Part shown: positions 18,262 to 27,707 of the stretch, in pieces
Position numbering within the stretch: the stretch's first letter is position 1
How the letters are laid out: each line of letters begins with the position of its first letter
Made by a program: the position numbers and the translations under genes
Notes under the pieces: model-generated
Told to the model about the DNA's origin: nothing
Database searches by the model: none
The model's input: the letters and a program-made list of their open reading frames with translations, nothing else
Assembly (NCBI GenBank): GCA_937941455.1
Contig: CALDHM010000016.1
Coordinates: 1-64,000, forward strand
Source of the DNA: an uncultured Pirellulaceae bacterium
GTDB taxonomy: Bacteria; Planctomycetota; Planctomycetia; Pirellulales; Pirellulaceae
DNA length: 64,000 nucleotides
Direction of reading: 5' to 3'

Positions 18262-19905
18262 TTACGTCGGCGACAAGTGATCTTGTTCGTCCAGCACCGG
18301 CCCCAGTTCGTGGTTTAACCCTCGAAAACAAATGGAGCGTCGCCAGTGCTGATGGGGCTCGGGAAAATCGGTCCGGAAATGAACGCCGCGGGATTCTTCG
18401 CGGATTCGTGCGGCGCGAACCAGAATTTCGCTGACCAGCAGCATGTTTTGCAACTCCCAAGCCTCCTGCGTCGCCTGAGGGTAGAGCTGAAATAAATGCC
18501 GCCACCCCCGAATGGTTTCCTCCGCATCGAGCAGTCCCGCTTCCTCGCGACGCACGCCGGCAGCCCGCCACATGAGACTTTTCAAGGAGTTGCGAATGTC
18601 GGCCAAATCCAGTTCGCTCGGCGGCGGCGTGGACAGCGCATGGCGCAGCCGGAAATCGAACGTCGGCGGCGCTTCAGCGGCAATCGCTTGGCTGGCACCA
18701 CGTCCCACTAAGGTCCCAAATACGAGGCCCTCCAGCAAACTATTGGAGGCCAATCGATTGGCGCCATGCAAGCCGCTGCTGGTTACCTCCCCCGCCGCCC
18801 ATAGTCCGGGCAACGACGTCCGCCCTTGGCTGTCGACGGCCACACCGCCGATCATGTAATGGGCGCCCGGACGAACCGGAATGCGATCACTGGTGATGTC
18901 CAGTCCGAAGGCGGCGCACGTTTGCAAGATACCGGGAAACCGCTGCCGGACATAATCGGCGTCCAAGTGGCTCAGATCCAAGTAGACGTTGGGATGTTGC
19001 GTCTTCTCCATTTGGGAAACGATGGCTTGCGAGACAATATCCCGCGGCGCAAGTTCACCGCGGGGATCGTAATCGGGCATGAAACGATGACCATCCCGAT
19101 CGACAAGGTAGGCCCCCTCGCCGCGGACAGCCTCAGTGATCAAGCTGCGAGAACTCCCGGCGATATACAGAACTGTCGGATGGAACTGCATAAACTCCAT
19201 GTCGCGCATCACCACTCCGGCGCGGATCGCCAGGGCGTGGCCGTCGGCAGTAGCCACGGCGGGGTTGGTGGTCTCACGAAAAATCTGACCGGCTCCGCCA
19301 GTGGCCAAGATCACTTGTTTGGCCCACACCAGTTGCACTTGATTCTGGTGAAACACGATGGCACCGCAGCAGCGGTCCCCCGACACCAGCAAGTCGATCG
19401 TGAACATGTTTTCGAAAATGGAAATGTTCGGTGCCGCCAGGGCTCGCTGGATGACGGCTCGCATAATTTCCTGTCCTGTCGCATCTCCGAGCGCATGGAT
19501 GATCCGGTTGTGCGAATGCCCTCCCTCGCGCCCCAGCACCAAATCGCCGGCCACCTGATCGAAACGTGCCCCCAACTCGATCAAGTCCCGAATGCAATCC
19601 GGGCCTTGCTCGACCACCATCTGCACGATCTGCGGATCGCACAGTCCGGCACCTGCGACTAGCGTATCCTGAACGTGCCACTCCAGGCGATCCGCGGGGT
19701 CGACCACGCTGGCGATGCCCCCTTGAGCGTAGTTGCTATTGGAGTGTTGCAGTTTTCCTTTAGTGGCCACTAGTATTTCCAAGCCGGGATCGCAGGAGAG
19801 CGCGGCCTTCAGGCCTGCCAATCCGCCGCCCAAAATGAGAACATCCGTCAAGCGATGCAAGGCTCGTTTGCCATCAAACGGCACGAGATAACGGGGGATG
19901 GAATC
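18262..19905 (-). CDS. nadB: L-aspartate oxidase
   Basis: About 547 aa. The FAD dinucleotide-binding motif DVLILGGGLAGLKAAL is near the N terminus, followed by NSNYAQGGIA, GREGGHSHNRIIHA, MEFMQFHPTVLY and HYMIGGVAVDSQGRTSLPGLWAAGE, the hallmarks of NadB. It oxidises L-aspartate to iminoaspartate, the first step of de novo NAD synthesis. No nadA or nadC is in the window. The frame is open upstream to 20025, but that stretch has no family similarity; a TTG at 19905 preceded by AAAGG gives the expected length, so the start is uncertain by up to 40 codons. It lies alone before the hairpin region. Confidence 0.9.
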   Translation of the reverse strand, partial: DSIPRYLVPFDGKRALHRLTDVLILGGGLAGLKAALSCDPGLEILVATKGKLQHSNSNYAQGGIASVVDPADRLEWHVQDTLVAGAGLCDPQIVQMVVEQGPDCIRDLIELGARFDQVAGDLVLGREGGHSHNRIIHALGDATGQEIMRAVIQRALAAPNISIFENMFTIDLLVSGDRCCGAIVFHQNQVQLVWAKQVILATGGAGQIFRETTNPAVATADGHALAIRAGVVMRDMEFMQFHPTVLYIAGSSRSLITEAVRGEGAYLVDRDGHRFMPDYDPRGELAPRDIVSQAIVSQMEKTQHPNVYLDLSHLDADYVRQRFPGILQTCAAFGLDITSDRIPVRPGAHYMIGGVAVDSQGRTSLPGLWAAGEVTSSGLHGANRLASNSLLEGLVFGTLVGRGASQAIAAEAPPTFDFRLRHALSTPPPSELDLADIRNSLKSLMWRAAGVRREEAGLLDAEETIRGWRHLFQLYPQATQEAWELQNMLLVSEILVRAARIREESRGVHFRTDFPEPHQHWRRSICFRGLNHELGPVLDEQDHLSPT

Positions 19906-20141
19906 CAAGGGAACCTTTCTCTGGGGCAATCCTGGTGATCTATCGCGGGGGATCAAGCTGCCGCGGTCCGATACCACATTCTGTTCCAGGCGACTCCCAA
20001 AGGCTAGGGCAGTGAGGCGACACACTCGCTCCGGGAAATCTTTTCAAGGGAGCCTCGGTTTCCCCCAACCTTGAAATGAAACGGAACAATCGCTCGGGGA
20101 AATCGTCAAAAGGCGAAGACCTGCGGCGTTCTGGATCGGCT

Positions 20142-21098
20142 TTAGTGCCCCAGGATTTTCATGTCGCATCTGAGGCCCGGGTAGAGAAGCCAATGGTTGT
20201 CGGCATCCAATCGGTTTTCGATTTCCGCCCATACCTCGAAGAATTCCTGACGGATCGTAAAGTCGGGTTTGGCGAAGACGATCACACCGTTGAAGGACTC
20301 GGCCGTATTGAGGCCGGGGATGTTGACAGAGACCATGACTTGACGACCGGTGACGCTCGACGGCGAATACTGTTTGATGCTCAACTCTCCCTTGACGCGC
20401 AAGCGATCGAGGCGGATCACCCGCACCACCTTGTCTCCGGCGTTGACCCATTCCTTAGCCTCGCGTTCGACGGACATCACTAAGCCGTCGAACGGAGCGC
20501 GGATGATCCGTCGTTCCAAGGCATCCTCGGCGGCTCCCACGCGTACCCGCTCGATATCTGCCTCGAGGCTGGCAAATTGCTGCTCCATCTCCGCACGATC
20601 AACGCCGGCCTTGCTGACCTGGAATTGCGCTCGCGCCGTGCGGTAGTCATTGGCTGACTTGTCCCCCTTGTTGTAGAGGCGTTCCACCGTTTTGAACTCC
20701 TCTTGGTAGAGATCCAGTTTCGCCTTGGCTTCGGCCATCCCCGAGCTGTCTTGAGATTTCATCGTGGTCAGGGCCAGCCGCGCTTTGGCCTCTTCCAGTC
20801 CGCGTTTCGCGAGTCGGTTTTCCATGGTGGCGATGATTTCCGATTCGCGAACGACTTGGCCTTCGCGAACCAGGATCGTGTCGATTTGGCCAGCCTCGAG
20901 CGCGGGGACTTCGACGTCGTTGATCAGACGGAGGATCCAATATTCTTCGTCCAGGCTCGATCGCGAGTAACTCCCCGCACCGCTGGTGGCTCCCGCTAAA
21001 TGCTTTTCAAGTTCGGTTTGGGCCTCCGCCATGGGCATGAGCCCAAGCAACCCGACAACCGAACACAAAATCATCCAATTCAACCTTAGGCGAGACAT
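20142..21098 (-). CDS. HlyD/RND-type periplasmic adaptor (biotin/lipoyl-like hairpin)
   Basis: 318 aa. A signal peptide is seen (LNWMILCSVVGLLGLMPMAEAQ). The lipoyl-like half-motif VPALEAGQIDTILVREGQVVRESEIIATMENR is at about 63-95, a long alpha-helical hairpin runs about 95-190, and the matching half RRIIRAPFDGLVMSVEREAKEWVNAGDKVVRV follows. The C-terminal beta-barrel (VKGELSIKQYSPSSVTGRQV) is typical of membrane fusion proteins. No inner-membrane pump or outer-membrane channel is adjacent; the only neighbour is another adaptor, the GAF-HlyD fusion, upstream on the same strand. A perfect TATAAT reading leftward lies at 21164-21169, about 65 bp before the start, as a possible -10 box. Confidence 0.85.
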   Translation of the reverse strand: MSRLRLNWMILCSVVGLLGLMPMAEAQTELEKHLAGATSGAGSYSRSSLDEEYWILRLINDVEVPALEAGQIDTILVREGQVVRESEIIATMENRLAKRGLEEAKARLALTTMKSQDSSGMAEAKAKLDLYQEEFKTVERLYNKGDKSANDYRTARAQFQVSKAGVDRAEMEQQFASLEADIERVRVGAAEDALERRIIRAPFDGLVMSVEREAKEWVNAGDKVVRVIRLDRLRVKGELSIKQYSPSSVTGRQVMVSVNIPGLNTAESFNGVIVFAKPDFTIRQEFFEVWAEIENRLDADNHWLLYPGLRCDMKILGH

Positions 21099-21355
21099 GG
21101 TAGGAACCTTGGATTGCCGATCGATAAAAAAATGATTGAACGCGACGACGCTTAACTGTCCGGATTATATCGTCCAACGAGAAACTGGGGATTCACGGCA
21201 AGTCTCGGTAATCGCAGTCTGCACGCAATCCGGCAAGCGATGAACATCGATTTCATTCCACGATGACTTTCATTTCGGGGATGTCCGGCTTGTCGCAAGC
21301 GAGCGTTGACGTCGCGGCCCGATCGTTAAGAGGTATCTTTAGCGAGCCGGTCGAT

Positions 21356-23461
21356 CTAAAACCAGTACAAGACCGCCGTCTTTGCCGACTCGTACAACTC
21401 GTGGAACAGGACGTAACCGAGGGGTCGCGTGCCGCATTCGATTTTGGCGGTCGCTCGCGTACCTGTCCGCAGCAGATCTGCCGGAATTTGTTGATTGTCG
21501 AAGTTGACCAAGACTCGCGCCGTGTTTTCCTGGCCATCATGCACGTCGAGCACCGGATCTACCTTGGTGATTTCCCCCCGAAACTGCGTCGCCGGGTGCG
21601 AGGCGAGCGTGAAGGCGACCTGCAGTGGCTGGGATGAAGCCCCTTGAGCCGCCAGCAAATGCCCCATTCGCTTTTCGGGGACATACAAGTTCAACTGCCA
21701 GCGCGTGTCGGGGGCGACCACGGTCATCAAATTCTGCCCCTGTTTGACGGGCCGACCGAGCAAATAACGTCGTACTTGCCAATTGACGACACGTCCCCGG
21801 ATGGGGCTGACGATGTGCAGCTTCTGATAGTCGGCCTCACGCAGGGCCAATTCCTTTTCTTTGTAAGCGAGTTCCTGTTTGGCCTTGTCGAGCTGCGTCA
21901 AAATATTCAACAACTCGAATTGCTCCATGCGATGGTCGAACGTCGCCTTACTCCGTTGGAATTTTTCGATGATCTCTCGCAGTTGCCCGATCTCGCCGCG
22001 AAGCCGCTCGATTTCGCGCGTCAAATCGTGATTGGTCATCACAGCCAGGAGCGCCCCCTCGTCGACGATTTGTTGGGGATCATCCGGAACGTGAATTTCG
22101 ACGAAGCGGCCATCGATCTCTGCAAAGATTTCTTGTTGAGTTTCCGGGATCAGTTCCCCGTTGGTCCCCAACGTGAACGGAAACGGAACGACAAACAAGC
22201 CGAAAATGGATGCCGCAAGGATCGTTAAGACCAGCATCGTCCTGATAAGTCGCTCGCCGCGAAACGGTCTCGTCAGCTTCCCCAGTTGCTTCCACAGCGG
22301 CATCAGGAACAGCCCTTGATGCTCCAAGCAATTGGCGAGGGCGCGCTCCGCGTGGTCCGCCACGACTCGGGTCCGGTTGCGCGTATTTCCGGGCAAACGG
22401 GAGTCGGCCAATTGTTCCAGGACCAGCGCCCCGGTCACGCGCCGTGGTGTTGTGCCGTCGGGAGGACCATCGAATAGGGGCACGATACCGACGAATTTCG
22501 CATGCGAGACATCCAAGTAAGCTTGCAACTGCGCTTCGATCTGCGGCGCCAGGCTCGAGGCATCCCCCTCGAACCAGACCGATTCTCCTGTCCGTACGGC
22601 GACTCGTGCGAGCTGCGCCAAGCGTTTGGTTTGATCCGCTCGCCGCTCGATCGTGTCCAGCCCACTGACGGCCACCACGCGCGCCGCGCTGCCAGCCCTA
22701 GTAATCACGCTCAAGCGGTCGCAGCCGATAATCCGCCGACCCTCGTTGGCAATCGTGTAGGCCGTCGGCTCGATGTCGAGTGTTTCATGGATGGCACGAG
22801 AAAATCGGTCGAGATCCGACCAGAGTTGTTGCTGCTCGTGGAAGGCGCGGAGCCGTTTCGTTTTCAAATAATCGTTGGCGATATCTGCCATTTGCACGAG
22901 AAACCGCAGATAGCCCCGTTGGGTGGCCGGACCGCCACCGGGCCGCTGCAGGATTTCGATGAATCCGACGACCTGGTCGTCGATCCGCAGGGGGCAAAAA
23001 ATCAGCAAAAACGGGGTCGGGTTCCCGGCCTGATCTTTGCCCCCCCCTCCCGAATGCGGTGGCACCAGCGTAGGCTCAGGGTTTTTCAGCAGTTGATCGA
23101 GCAAGCAGCTGTGGCGGACCTGGGCTTGCGGATCGCTGGCGAGGGTGGTTTGCGTGAGATTGATGTGGTACAGGAGTTGCAGGGGTGAAGCTTCGTTTTT
23201 TCGCTTCCAGATCACCCCCCCGACGCTGGCCAGCGCACTGGTCGTTTTCGTCAAAAATCCTTGGTAAAACTCCTCCTCGGAACACTGCGAACGGGCAAGG
23301 TCCGTAATTTCCTGTACCAGTTGGCGAATTTGATTCTTGGTCTGATCGATCAGCGCTGGATCGATCGACTCGGGATAATGCGGCGCACCGCCAGCCGCCG
23401 AAACGTCGTCGGTCCGCAATTGCAGAGGATCAGGCATCGAGGTTGGCGGAGTGTTCAGCAT
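21356..23461 (-). CDS. GAF-domain / HlyD-family adaptor fusion protein
   Basis: 701 aa. The N-terminal 370 residues are soluble: a first region with EITDLARSQCSEEEFYQGFL and a GAF-like sensor (ALASVGGVIWKR; later IEPTAYTIANEGRRIIGCDRLSVITRAG, about 225-255). One transmembrane helix (LVLTILAASIFGLFVVPFPF, about 405-425) leads to an HlyD-type exported part with a lipoyl half-motif (GRFVEIHVPDDPQQIVDEGALLAVM), a coiled-coil hairpin (about 480-560) and SPIRGRVVNWQVRRYLLGRPVKQGQNL. It would couple cytoplasmic ligand sensing to an export complex. The start could also be ATG at codon 9. Adjacent to the simpler adaptor; the transporter itself is not in the window. Confidence 0.8.
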   Translation of the reverse strand: MLNTPPTSMPDPLQLRTDDVSAAGGAPHYPESIDPALIDQTKNQIRQLVQEITDLARSQCSEEEFYQGFLTKTTSALASVGGVIWKRKNEASPLQLLYHINLTQTTLASDPQAQVRHSCLLDQLLKNPEPTLVPPHSGGGGKDQAGNPTPFLLIFCPLRIDDQVVGFIEILQRPGGGPATQRGYLRFLVQMADIANDYLKTKRLRAFHEQQQLWSDLDRFSRAIHETLDIEPTAYTIANEGRRIIGCDRLSVITRAGSAARVVAVSGLDTIERRADQTKRLAQLARVAVRTGESVWFEGDASSLAPQIEAQLQAYLDVSHAKFVGIVPLFDGPPDGTTPRRVTGALVLEQLADSRLPGNTRNRTRVVADHAERALANCLEHQGLFLMPLWKQLGKLTRPFRGERLIRTMLVLTILAASIFGLFVVPFPFTLGTNGELIPETQQEIFAEIDGRFVEIHVPDDPQQIVDEGALLAVMTNHDLTREIERLRGEIGQLREIIEKFQRSKATFDHRMEQFELLNILTQLDKAKQELAYKEKELALREADYQKLHIVSPIRGRVVNWQVRRYLLGRPVKQGQNLMTVVAPDTRWQLNLYVPEKRMGHLLAAQGASSQPLQVAFTLASHPATQFRGEITKVDPVLDVHDGQENTARVLVNFDNQQIPADLLRTGTRATAKIECGTRPLGYVLFHELYESAKTAVLYWF

Positions 23462-23634
23462 GACATGATTAGCATCGGCATAATCGGCAGGTGGTGTTGC
23501 AACGGGTGGGTGACTTTCTCGAAAAAACCGAAGTTTGGCAACGGCGGTTTTTCGACTGGTTGGTCAAGCGCGCTAAATCAGATAGCATAGAGAACCGTCG
23601 TTTCCCTGTAGAACCCGAAAACGTCCGAATTTTT

Positions 23635-24444
23635 ATGCGCATCATTATCGAACCGAGCAGCGAGTACGCTAGCAAACGGGCAGCCGCCTGGATTGCACAA
23701 CTGATTCGCCGCAAGCCGAATTGCGTCCTCGGTTTGGCCACGGGTTCGACCCCGCTGGCTGTCTATCAAGAGTTAATCCGGCAACACCGCGACGAAGGGC
23801 TCGATTGGTCCCAGGTGACGACCTTCAATCTCGATGAGTATGTTGGCCTGGCGCCGACGCATCCGCAAAGTTACCGGTATTTCATGGACGAGCACTTATT
23901 TCGCCACATCAACATTTTGCCGCAAAATATCAACGTCCCCGACGGGCGAGCGTTGGACTTCGAACGCTACTGCCGCACCTACGAAAAACTGATCCAGCAA
24001 GCTGGAGGAATCGACTTGCAATTGCTCGGCATCGGCAGCGACGGCCACATCGCCTTCAATGAGCCGGGTTCGTCACTTGGTAGCCGCACGCGGATCAAGA
24101 CATTGATGCGTAAGACGATCGAAGACAATGCTCGCTTTTTTGCATCGCCTGCCGAAGTGCCGCGGATGGCGATTACCATGGGGGTCGGTACAATTCTCGA
24201 CAGCCGTCAGTGTTTGCTACTGGCGACAGGGCGTCACAAGGCTGAAGCCATCGCTCATACCGTTGAGGGGCCAGTCACCTCGCAGGTAACCGCGTCCGCC
24301 CTGCAACTCCACCGCGATGTCATCGTCGTGCTCGACGAAGCCGCCGCGTCGCTGCTGCAGCGGATTGAGTACTACAAAGAAGTCGAACAAACGCAGCGCG
24401 AGCTCGAGGCCGCAGCAGCGGCGTTTCCACCCGAGTTGCTCTAA
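23635..24444 (+). CDS. nagB: glucosamine-6-phosphate deaminase
   Basis: 269 aa, the typical NagB length. Substrate loop GLATGSTPLAVY (about 33-44), the catalytic FNLDEYVGL (Asp67), LLGIGSDGHIAFNEPGS and TMGVGTILDSR are all present. It converts glucosamine 6-phosphate to fructose 6-phosphate and ammonia. The frame is open for 48 codons upstream, but ATG 23635 begins MRIIIEPSSEYASKRAA exactly where NagB proteins start. The rhomboid gene follows 53 bp downstream on the same strand. No nagA or nagK is nearby, and no regulatory site was identified. Confidence 0.92.
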   Translation: MRIIIEPSSEYASKRAAAWIAQLIRRKPNCVLGLATGSTPLAVYQELIRQHRDEGLDWSQVTTFNLDEYVGLAPTHPQSYRYFMDEHLFRHINILPQNINVPDGRALDFERYCRTYEKLIQQAGGIDLQLLGIGSDGHIAFNEPGSSLGSRTRIKTLMRKTIEDNARFFASPAEVPRMAITMGVGTILDSRQCLLLATGRHKAEAIAHTVEGPVTSQVTASALQLHRDVIVVLDEAAASLLQRIEYYKEVEQTQRELEAAAAAFPPELL

Positions 24445-24497
24445 CGTCACGCTCTGATCCTACGCATACGAGACTTTTCCAGAAACGAATCGCTCCC

Positions 24498-25496
24498 ATG
24501 AGACTCATTGGCACGCTGCCGACCCAAGATGACGCGGAAAACCTGTCGGCTTGGATGACAGTCGAGGGGATGGCGAATCATGTCGATCTCGTCGATGGCA
24601 AATTCGAGATTTGGATCAAGGAAGAAGATCACGTCGCCGTGGCCCGCGACGCGCTCCGAGCTTTTCTGAATAATCCAAAAGATGCGAAATTCGCTGATGC
24701 CAGAAGGCGTGTCGCGATTCTCGAGCGGGAACGGCAACTCAAGCAGCGCCGCCACGCTCAAAACGTCTACACAATGGACCAGGTGCGCGGTGAGCAAGCG
24801 AGGACGCCGCTGGTCTTCGCGCTGATCGCGATCGCCGTGGCGGTCGGATTATTCACGTCGTTTGGAAACAGCTTGCATTCGGTCTGGTTCCGCAGTCTGT
24901 CATTCGTGCACCTCAGACCGAACGATCTGACACAAGTGGTAGAGAGCCAGCTCGAATCGGCTGAGAGCCTCAAATTTTGGTCGTTGCGGCGGGGAGAGCT
25001 TTGGCGACTGATCACGCCCATTTTCATTCATTTCGGCACCGTTCATTTGATTTTCAATCTGCTCTGGCTGTGGCAACTCGGCCGCGCGTTCGAGCAGCGC
25101 TTCGGATCCTGGTGGTTGCTGCTGTTGGTGCTCGCGGCCGCGGCGCTGGGGAATTTAGCCGAAGTCGCCGTGCCCTCTTCCTGGGGTGGGATGCGGGTCG
25201 TCACCGACCACGGGCATGGAGTACTCAACTTTGGCGGGATGTCGGGGGTCGTCTACAGTTTGTTCGGCTTTCTGTGGGTTCGCTCGGTGATCGACCCGAG
25301 CCAAAGGCAACTGCAACTGTCCTCGGGGACGATCGCCATCATGCTGGGCTGGTTGTTGTTTTGCTCGCTGCCGATTTCGGAAGAAATCCTCGGCTCAAAA
25401 ACGGCCAACTGGGCCCACGGCTTAGGCCTTGCCGTCGGTATCGCGGCGGCCTTTCTCGGCTATTGGCTGCGCAGGCCTTTTCAGCAGTCAAGTTAG
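24498..25496 (+). CDS. rhomboid family intramembrane serine protease
   Basis: 332 aa. The N-terminal cytosolic domain (TLPTQDDAENLSAWMTVEGM...IWIKEEDHV) resembles the rhomboid N-domain of GlpG. A first span is at about 104-121. The core shows ITPIFIHFGTVHLIFNLLWLW (the HxxxHxxxN-like helix), the catalytic Ser in FGGMSGVVYSLFGF (Ser249) and the partner His in NWAHGLGLAVG (His307), giving an intact Ser-His dyad. It should cut single-pass membrane proteins. Located 53 bp after nagB, possibly co-transcribed without functional relation. No clear Shine-Dalgarno precedes the ATG. Confidence 0.9.
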   Translation: MRLIGTLPTQDDAENLSAWMTVEGMANHVDLVDGKFEIWIKEEDHVAVARDALRAFLNNPKDAKFADARRRVAILERERQLKQRRHAQNVYTMDQVRGEQARTPLVFALIAIAVAVGLFTSFGNSLHSVWFRSLSFVHLRPNDLTQVVESQLESAESLKFWSLRRGELWRLITPIFIHFGTVHLIFNLLWLWQLGRAFEQRFGSWWLLLLVLAAAALGNLAEVAVPSSWGGMRVVTDHGHGVLNFGGMSGVVYSLFGFLWVRSVIDPSQRQLQLSSGTIAIMLGWLLFCSLPISEEILGSKTANWAHGLGLAVGIAAAFLGYWLRRPFQQSS

Positions 25497-25590
25497 CCAC
25501 TTGTCGGACGCAGGCGAGCGGCCAATCTGTAGCTACCTTTGCCGAATGGTAGATGCCAAGCAAGACTTCCGTTTGGCGATGGAAGCTGCG

Positions 25591-25640
25591 GGATGTCTTC
25601 AAGTGCCGCCCACCGGGATGTCTTCAAGTGCCGCCCACCG
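25591..25640. repeat. 25-bp perfect tandem duplication
   Basis: Two exact head-to-tail copies, 25591-25615 and 25616-25640, each beginning GGATGTCTTCAAGTG and ending CCGCCCACCG. They lie between the 3' ends of the rhomboid gene and the TIGR03009 gene, so affect neither reading frame. Probably a recent slippage product. Confidence 0.9.
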
Positions 25641-25720
25641 TAATATCTGCTGATCTTAAAAAATCAGCCGACGGGAGTTAGCCTGCGGTTGTGATCGATA
25701 CGGCGGAGCGATACCTTCGT

Positions 25721-26728
25721 TTACCGATTACGCAGTGGTGATCCTGACGGCAATTCCGACGTTTGCTGAGTACCGACGGTGGGCAAGGTCCGGTCGACCG
25801 TTTCCCATCCCGGGGGGGCCTTCGGGCGGATGAAGAGATTCAGAAAGGCTGAGATGCCGGTCAACTGCCCGTTGATTCGGCGGTTGGCGAACTCGATGTG
25901 TCGGCTGACCGGATTTTTCACCTCGTCGTATCCGGGTGCGAAAATGTGCATCGATCGGGGCAAGAAATCTTGCTGGCTGATCACCAGTTGAATCTTCGAA
26001 TAGTCTTGCGCGTCGCTGGCCCGTTTTGGATAGATCTCCAGCCAGTATTCGTCGGTGACGTCGCGCGGCGTGATGACCTTGATCCAGTACCGGTCGAGTA
26101 GAACTTCTTTTTTGGCACCGAACACGAACGGCAAGGGGCTATTGACCAGTCCCTCGCCACGGTACTCCGAGGGGATGCGTTGTTCATAGAGCCGCTTGTT
26201 TTGGAAATCGAATTCGTAGGTCGCCTCGCCATCGCAGATCCATTTTTCACGAGCCAAATCGGCATCGGCGCGCTGTTTGTACTGCGGGTTTTCCCCTTCG
26301 CGGGCGGGGGGGGCGGCAAAATCCCAGATCTTGTCGGCCTCGTAACTCGCCTTGTCCGGGGCTTGGAAGCGAATCTCCCCTTGGATCACGGTGCTGCCGG
26401 CCAGGCTGCCGCTGCGGGGGTCGCGGTAGTTGCACAGTTCTGGGTTGTATTCGACCCGTTGGAAGTCGACGACGCATCGCTTGATTTGGCTGCTGCTGCG
26501 CTCCCAAGCGTCCAGCAGTTGTTCGATGTACTGCTGATGATCGGGCGATAGCGGAAATCCCTCGGGGAGCTGCGGGGCGGCAGTTGTCGAAACGGTTGAG
26601 GCGGAGTTTCCGGCGGCAGCTCGTTGGCTGTCTTGGAGACCGGGGGCACGCTGCGACGGTGACTGCCCCCACGCGGCCGACGCTCCCAATACGATGATGA
26701 CGAACAATAACCGAGAATACGAAGCCAT
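25721..26728 (-). CDS. TIGR03009 family exported protein (planctomycete-specific)
   Basis: 335 aa. The signal peptide is clear (LLFVIIVLGASAAWGQ), followed by a low-complexity Ser/Thr/Ala linker and then a globular part starting LSPDHQQYIEQLLDAWERSSSQIKRCVVDFQRVEY, which fits TIGR03009, a family known mainly from planctomycetes. Later segments GEIRFQAPDKASYE, WICDGEATYEFDFQNKRLYEQ and PLPFVFGAKKEVLLDRYWI resemble the outer-membrane lipoprotein carrier LolA/LolB-like fold, so a lipoprotein or lipid-handling role outside the cytoplasm is possible but unproven. AAGGACGG lies upstream of the ATG. A stand-alone gene. Confidence 0.8.
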   Translation of the reverse strand: MASYSRLLFVIIVLGASAAWGQSPSQRAPGLQDSQRAAAGNSASTVSTTAAPQLPEGFPLSPDHQQYIEQLLDAWERSSSQIKRCVVDFQRVEYNPELCNYRDPRSGSLAGSTVIQGEIRFQAPDKASYEADKIWDFAAPPAREGENPQYKQRADADLAREKWICDGEATYEFDFQNKRLYEQRIPSEYRGEGLVNSPLPFVFGAKKEVLLDRYWIKVITPRDVTDEYWLEIYPKRASDAQDYSKIQLVISQQDFLPRSMHIFAPGYDEVKNPVSRHIEFANRRINGQLTGISAFLNLFIRPKAPPGWETVDRTLPTVGTQQTSELPSGSPLRNR

Positions 26729-26849
26729 CTTTGCCGTCCTTGACCAAGAACCCCCAAATCGTACGTTTAACGGGTCTCATCACCGCCGGATGAAACCGCA
26801 AACGTTATAGTCGCGATCCGCCGCTTCGGGCTACCCCAAGCTGAGGATG

Positions 26850-27707
26850 CTAGCGGTGGAAAGCCAAGACCTCCTCGACAATCGCTTTCAGTTTGCGGGT
26901 GGCAATATCGGCCAATTCGATGACCTCCTCACCCGAGGTCGGAACCAAGATGTCCGGATCGGCAACATTGGCGATGACCGATAGTCCGAGCACGCGCCAG
27001 TTGAACTGGCTCGCCAGACAAACCTCGGGGATCGTGGACATCCCGACCGCATCGGCACCGAGCTTTCGCAGGGCTCGATATTCCGCGCGGGTTTCGAAAT
27101 TGGGTCCCAGCATCCCGGCATAGACGCCGCGATAGATCGGGAAATCTGCTCGGCGAGCCGCCTGTTCCGCCAGTTCCATGAACTCCGAATCGTAAACCAT
27201 ATCGCTGCGGCGCTGGGGCGTTCGCTCAAAATTCCAGGCGCCGCGCGGCTGGGCATACCGAAACATCCAGTCGAAATGGCTCGCGATGAGCATCACGTCC
27301 CCGCTGACGAATTTGGAGTTAATCCCTCCCGCAGCGTTGGTGACGATCAGATTCTTCAATCCCAACTGGTCGAAAACGCGGATGCCATGGGTTGCTCGTT
27401 GCCAAGAGTAGCCTTCGTAGAGATGAAAACGCCCTTTCATGGCGACGACCGTCACGCCAGCGATCGTCCCGCAAATCAGTCGGCTGGCATGTCCCGTCGC
27501 GGTGGACACTGGGAATTCAGGGATCTCGCGATACTCGAAGACTTCCTCGACCTCAATGGCTTTCGCGACGTCACCGGCTCCCGTACCTAACACGATCCCG
27601 AATCGCGGCTGCTTGGGCCAGCGGCGAAAGATCCAGTCGGTGCTGATCCGGGCTCGATCCATGTCGCTCTGTGGGGTGGGGCTGGTCATGGTGGAGAAAG
27701 GGTCCAT
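26850..27707 (-). CDS. purine-nucleoside phosphorylase, copy 1
   Basis: 285 aa trimeric-PNP family. Phosphate-binding and substrate motifs seen are GIVLGTGAGDV, ATGHASRLICG, MKGRFHLYEGYSW, VTNAAGGINSKFVSGDVMLI, GPNFETRAEYRALRKLGADAVGMSTIPE. It cleaves purine nucleosides with phosphate to free base and ribose 1-phosphate. Start choice is open: ATGs at codons 7 and 16 are alternatives and none has a strong ribosome binding site. A related but clearly diverged second copy lies 360 bp upstream on the same strand, separated by a MITE-like element. The Asn that distinguishes Gua/Hyp-specific enzymes (usually in VIANVAD-like context) is visible as VIANVADPD. Confidence 0.88.
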   Translation of the reverse strand: MDPFSTMTSPTPQSDMDRARISTDWIFRRWPKQPRFGIVLGTGAGDVAKAIEVEEVFEYREIPEFPVSTATGHASRLICGTIAGVTVVAMKGRFHLYEGYSWQRATHGIRVFDQLGLKNLIVTNAAGGINSKFVSGDVMLIASHFDWMFRYAQPRGAWNFERTPQRRSDMVYDSEFMELAEQAARRADFPIYRGVYAGMLGPNFETRAEYRALRKLGADAVGMSTIPEVCLASQFNWRVLGLSVIANVADPDILVPTSGEEVIELADIATRKLKAIVEEVLAFHR

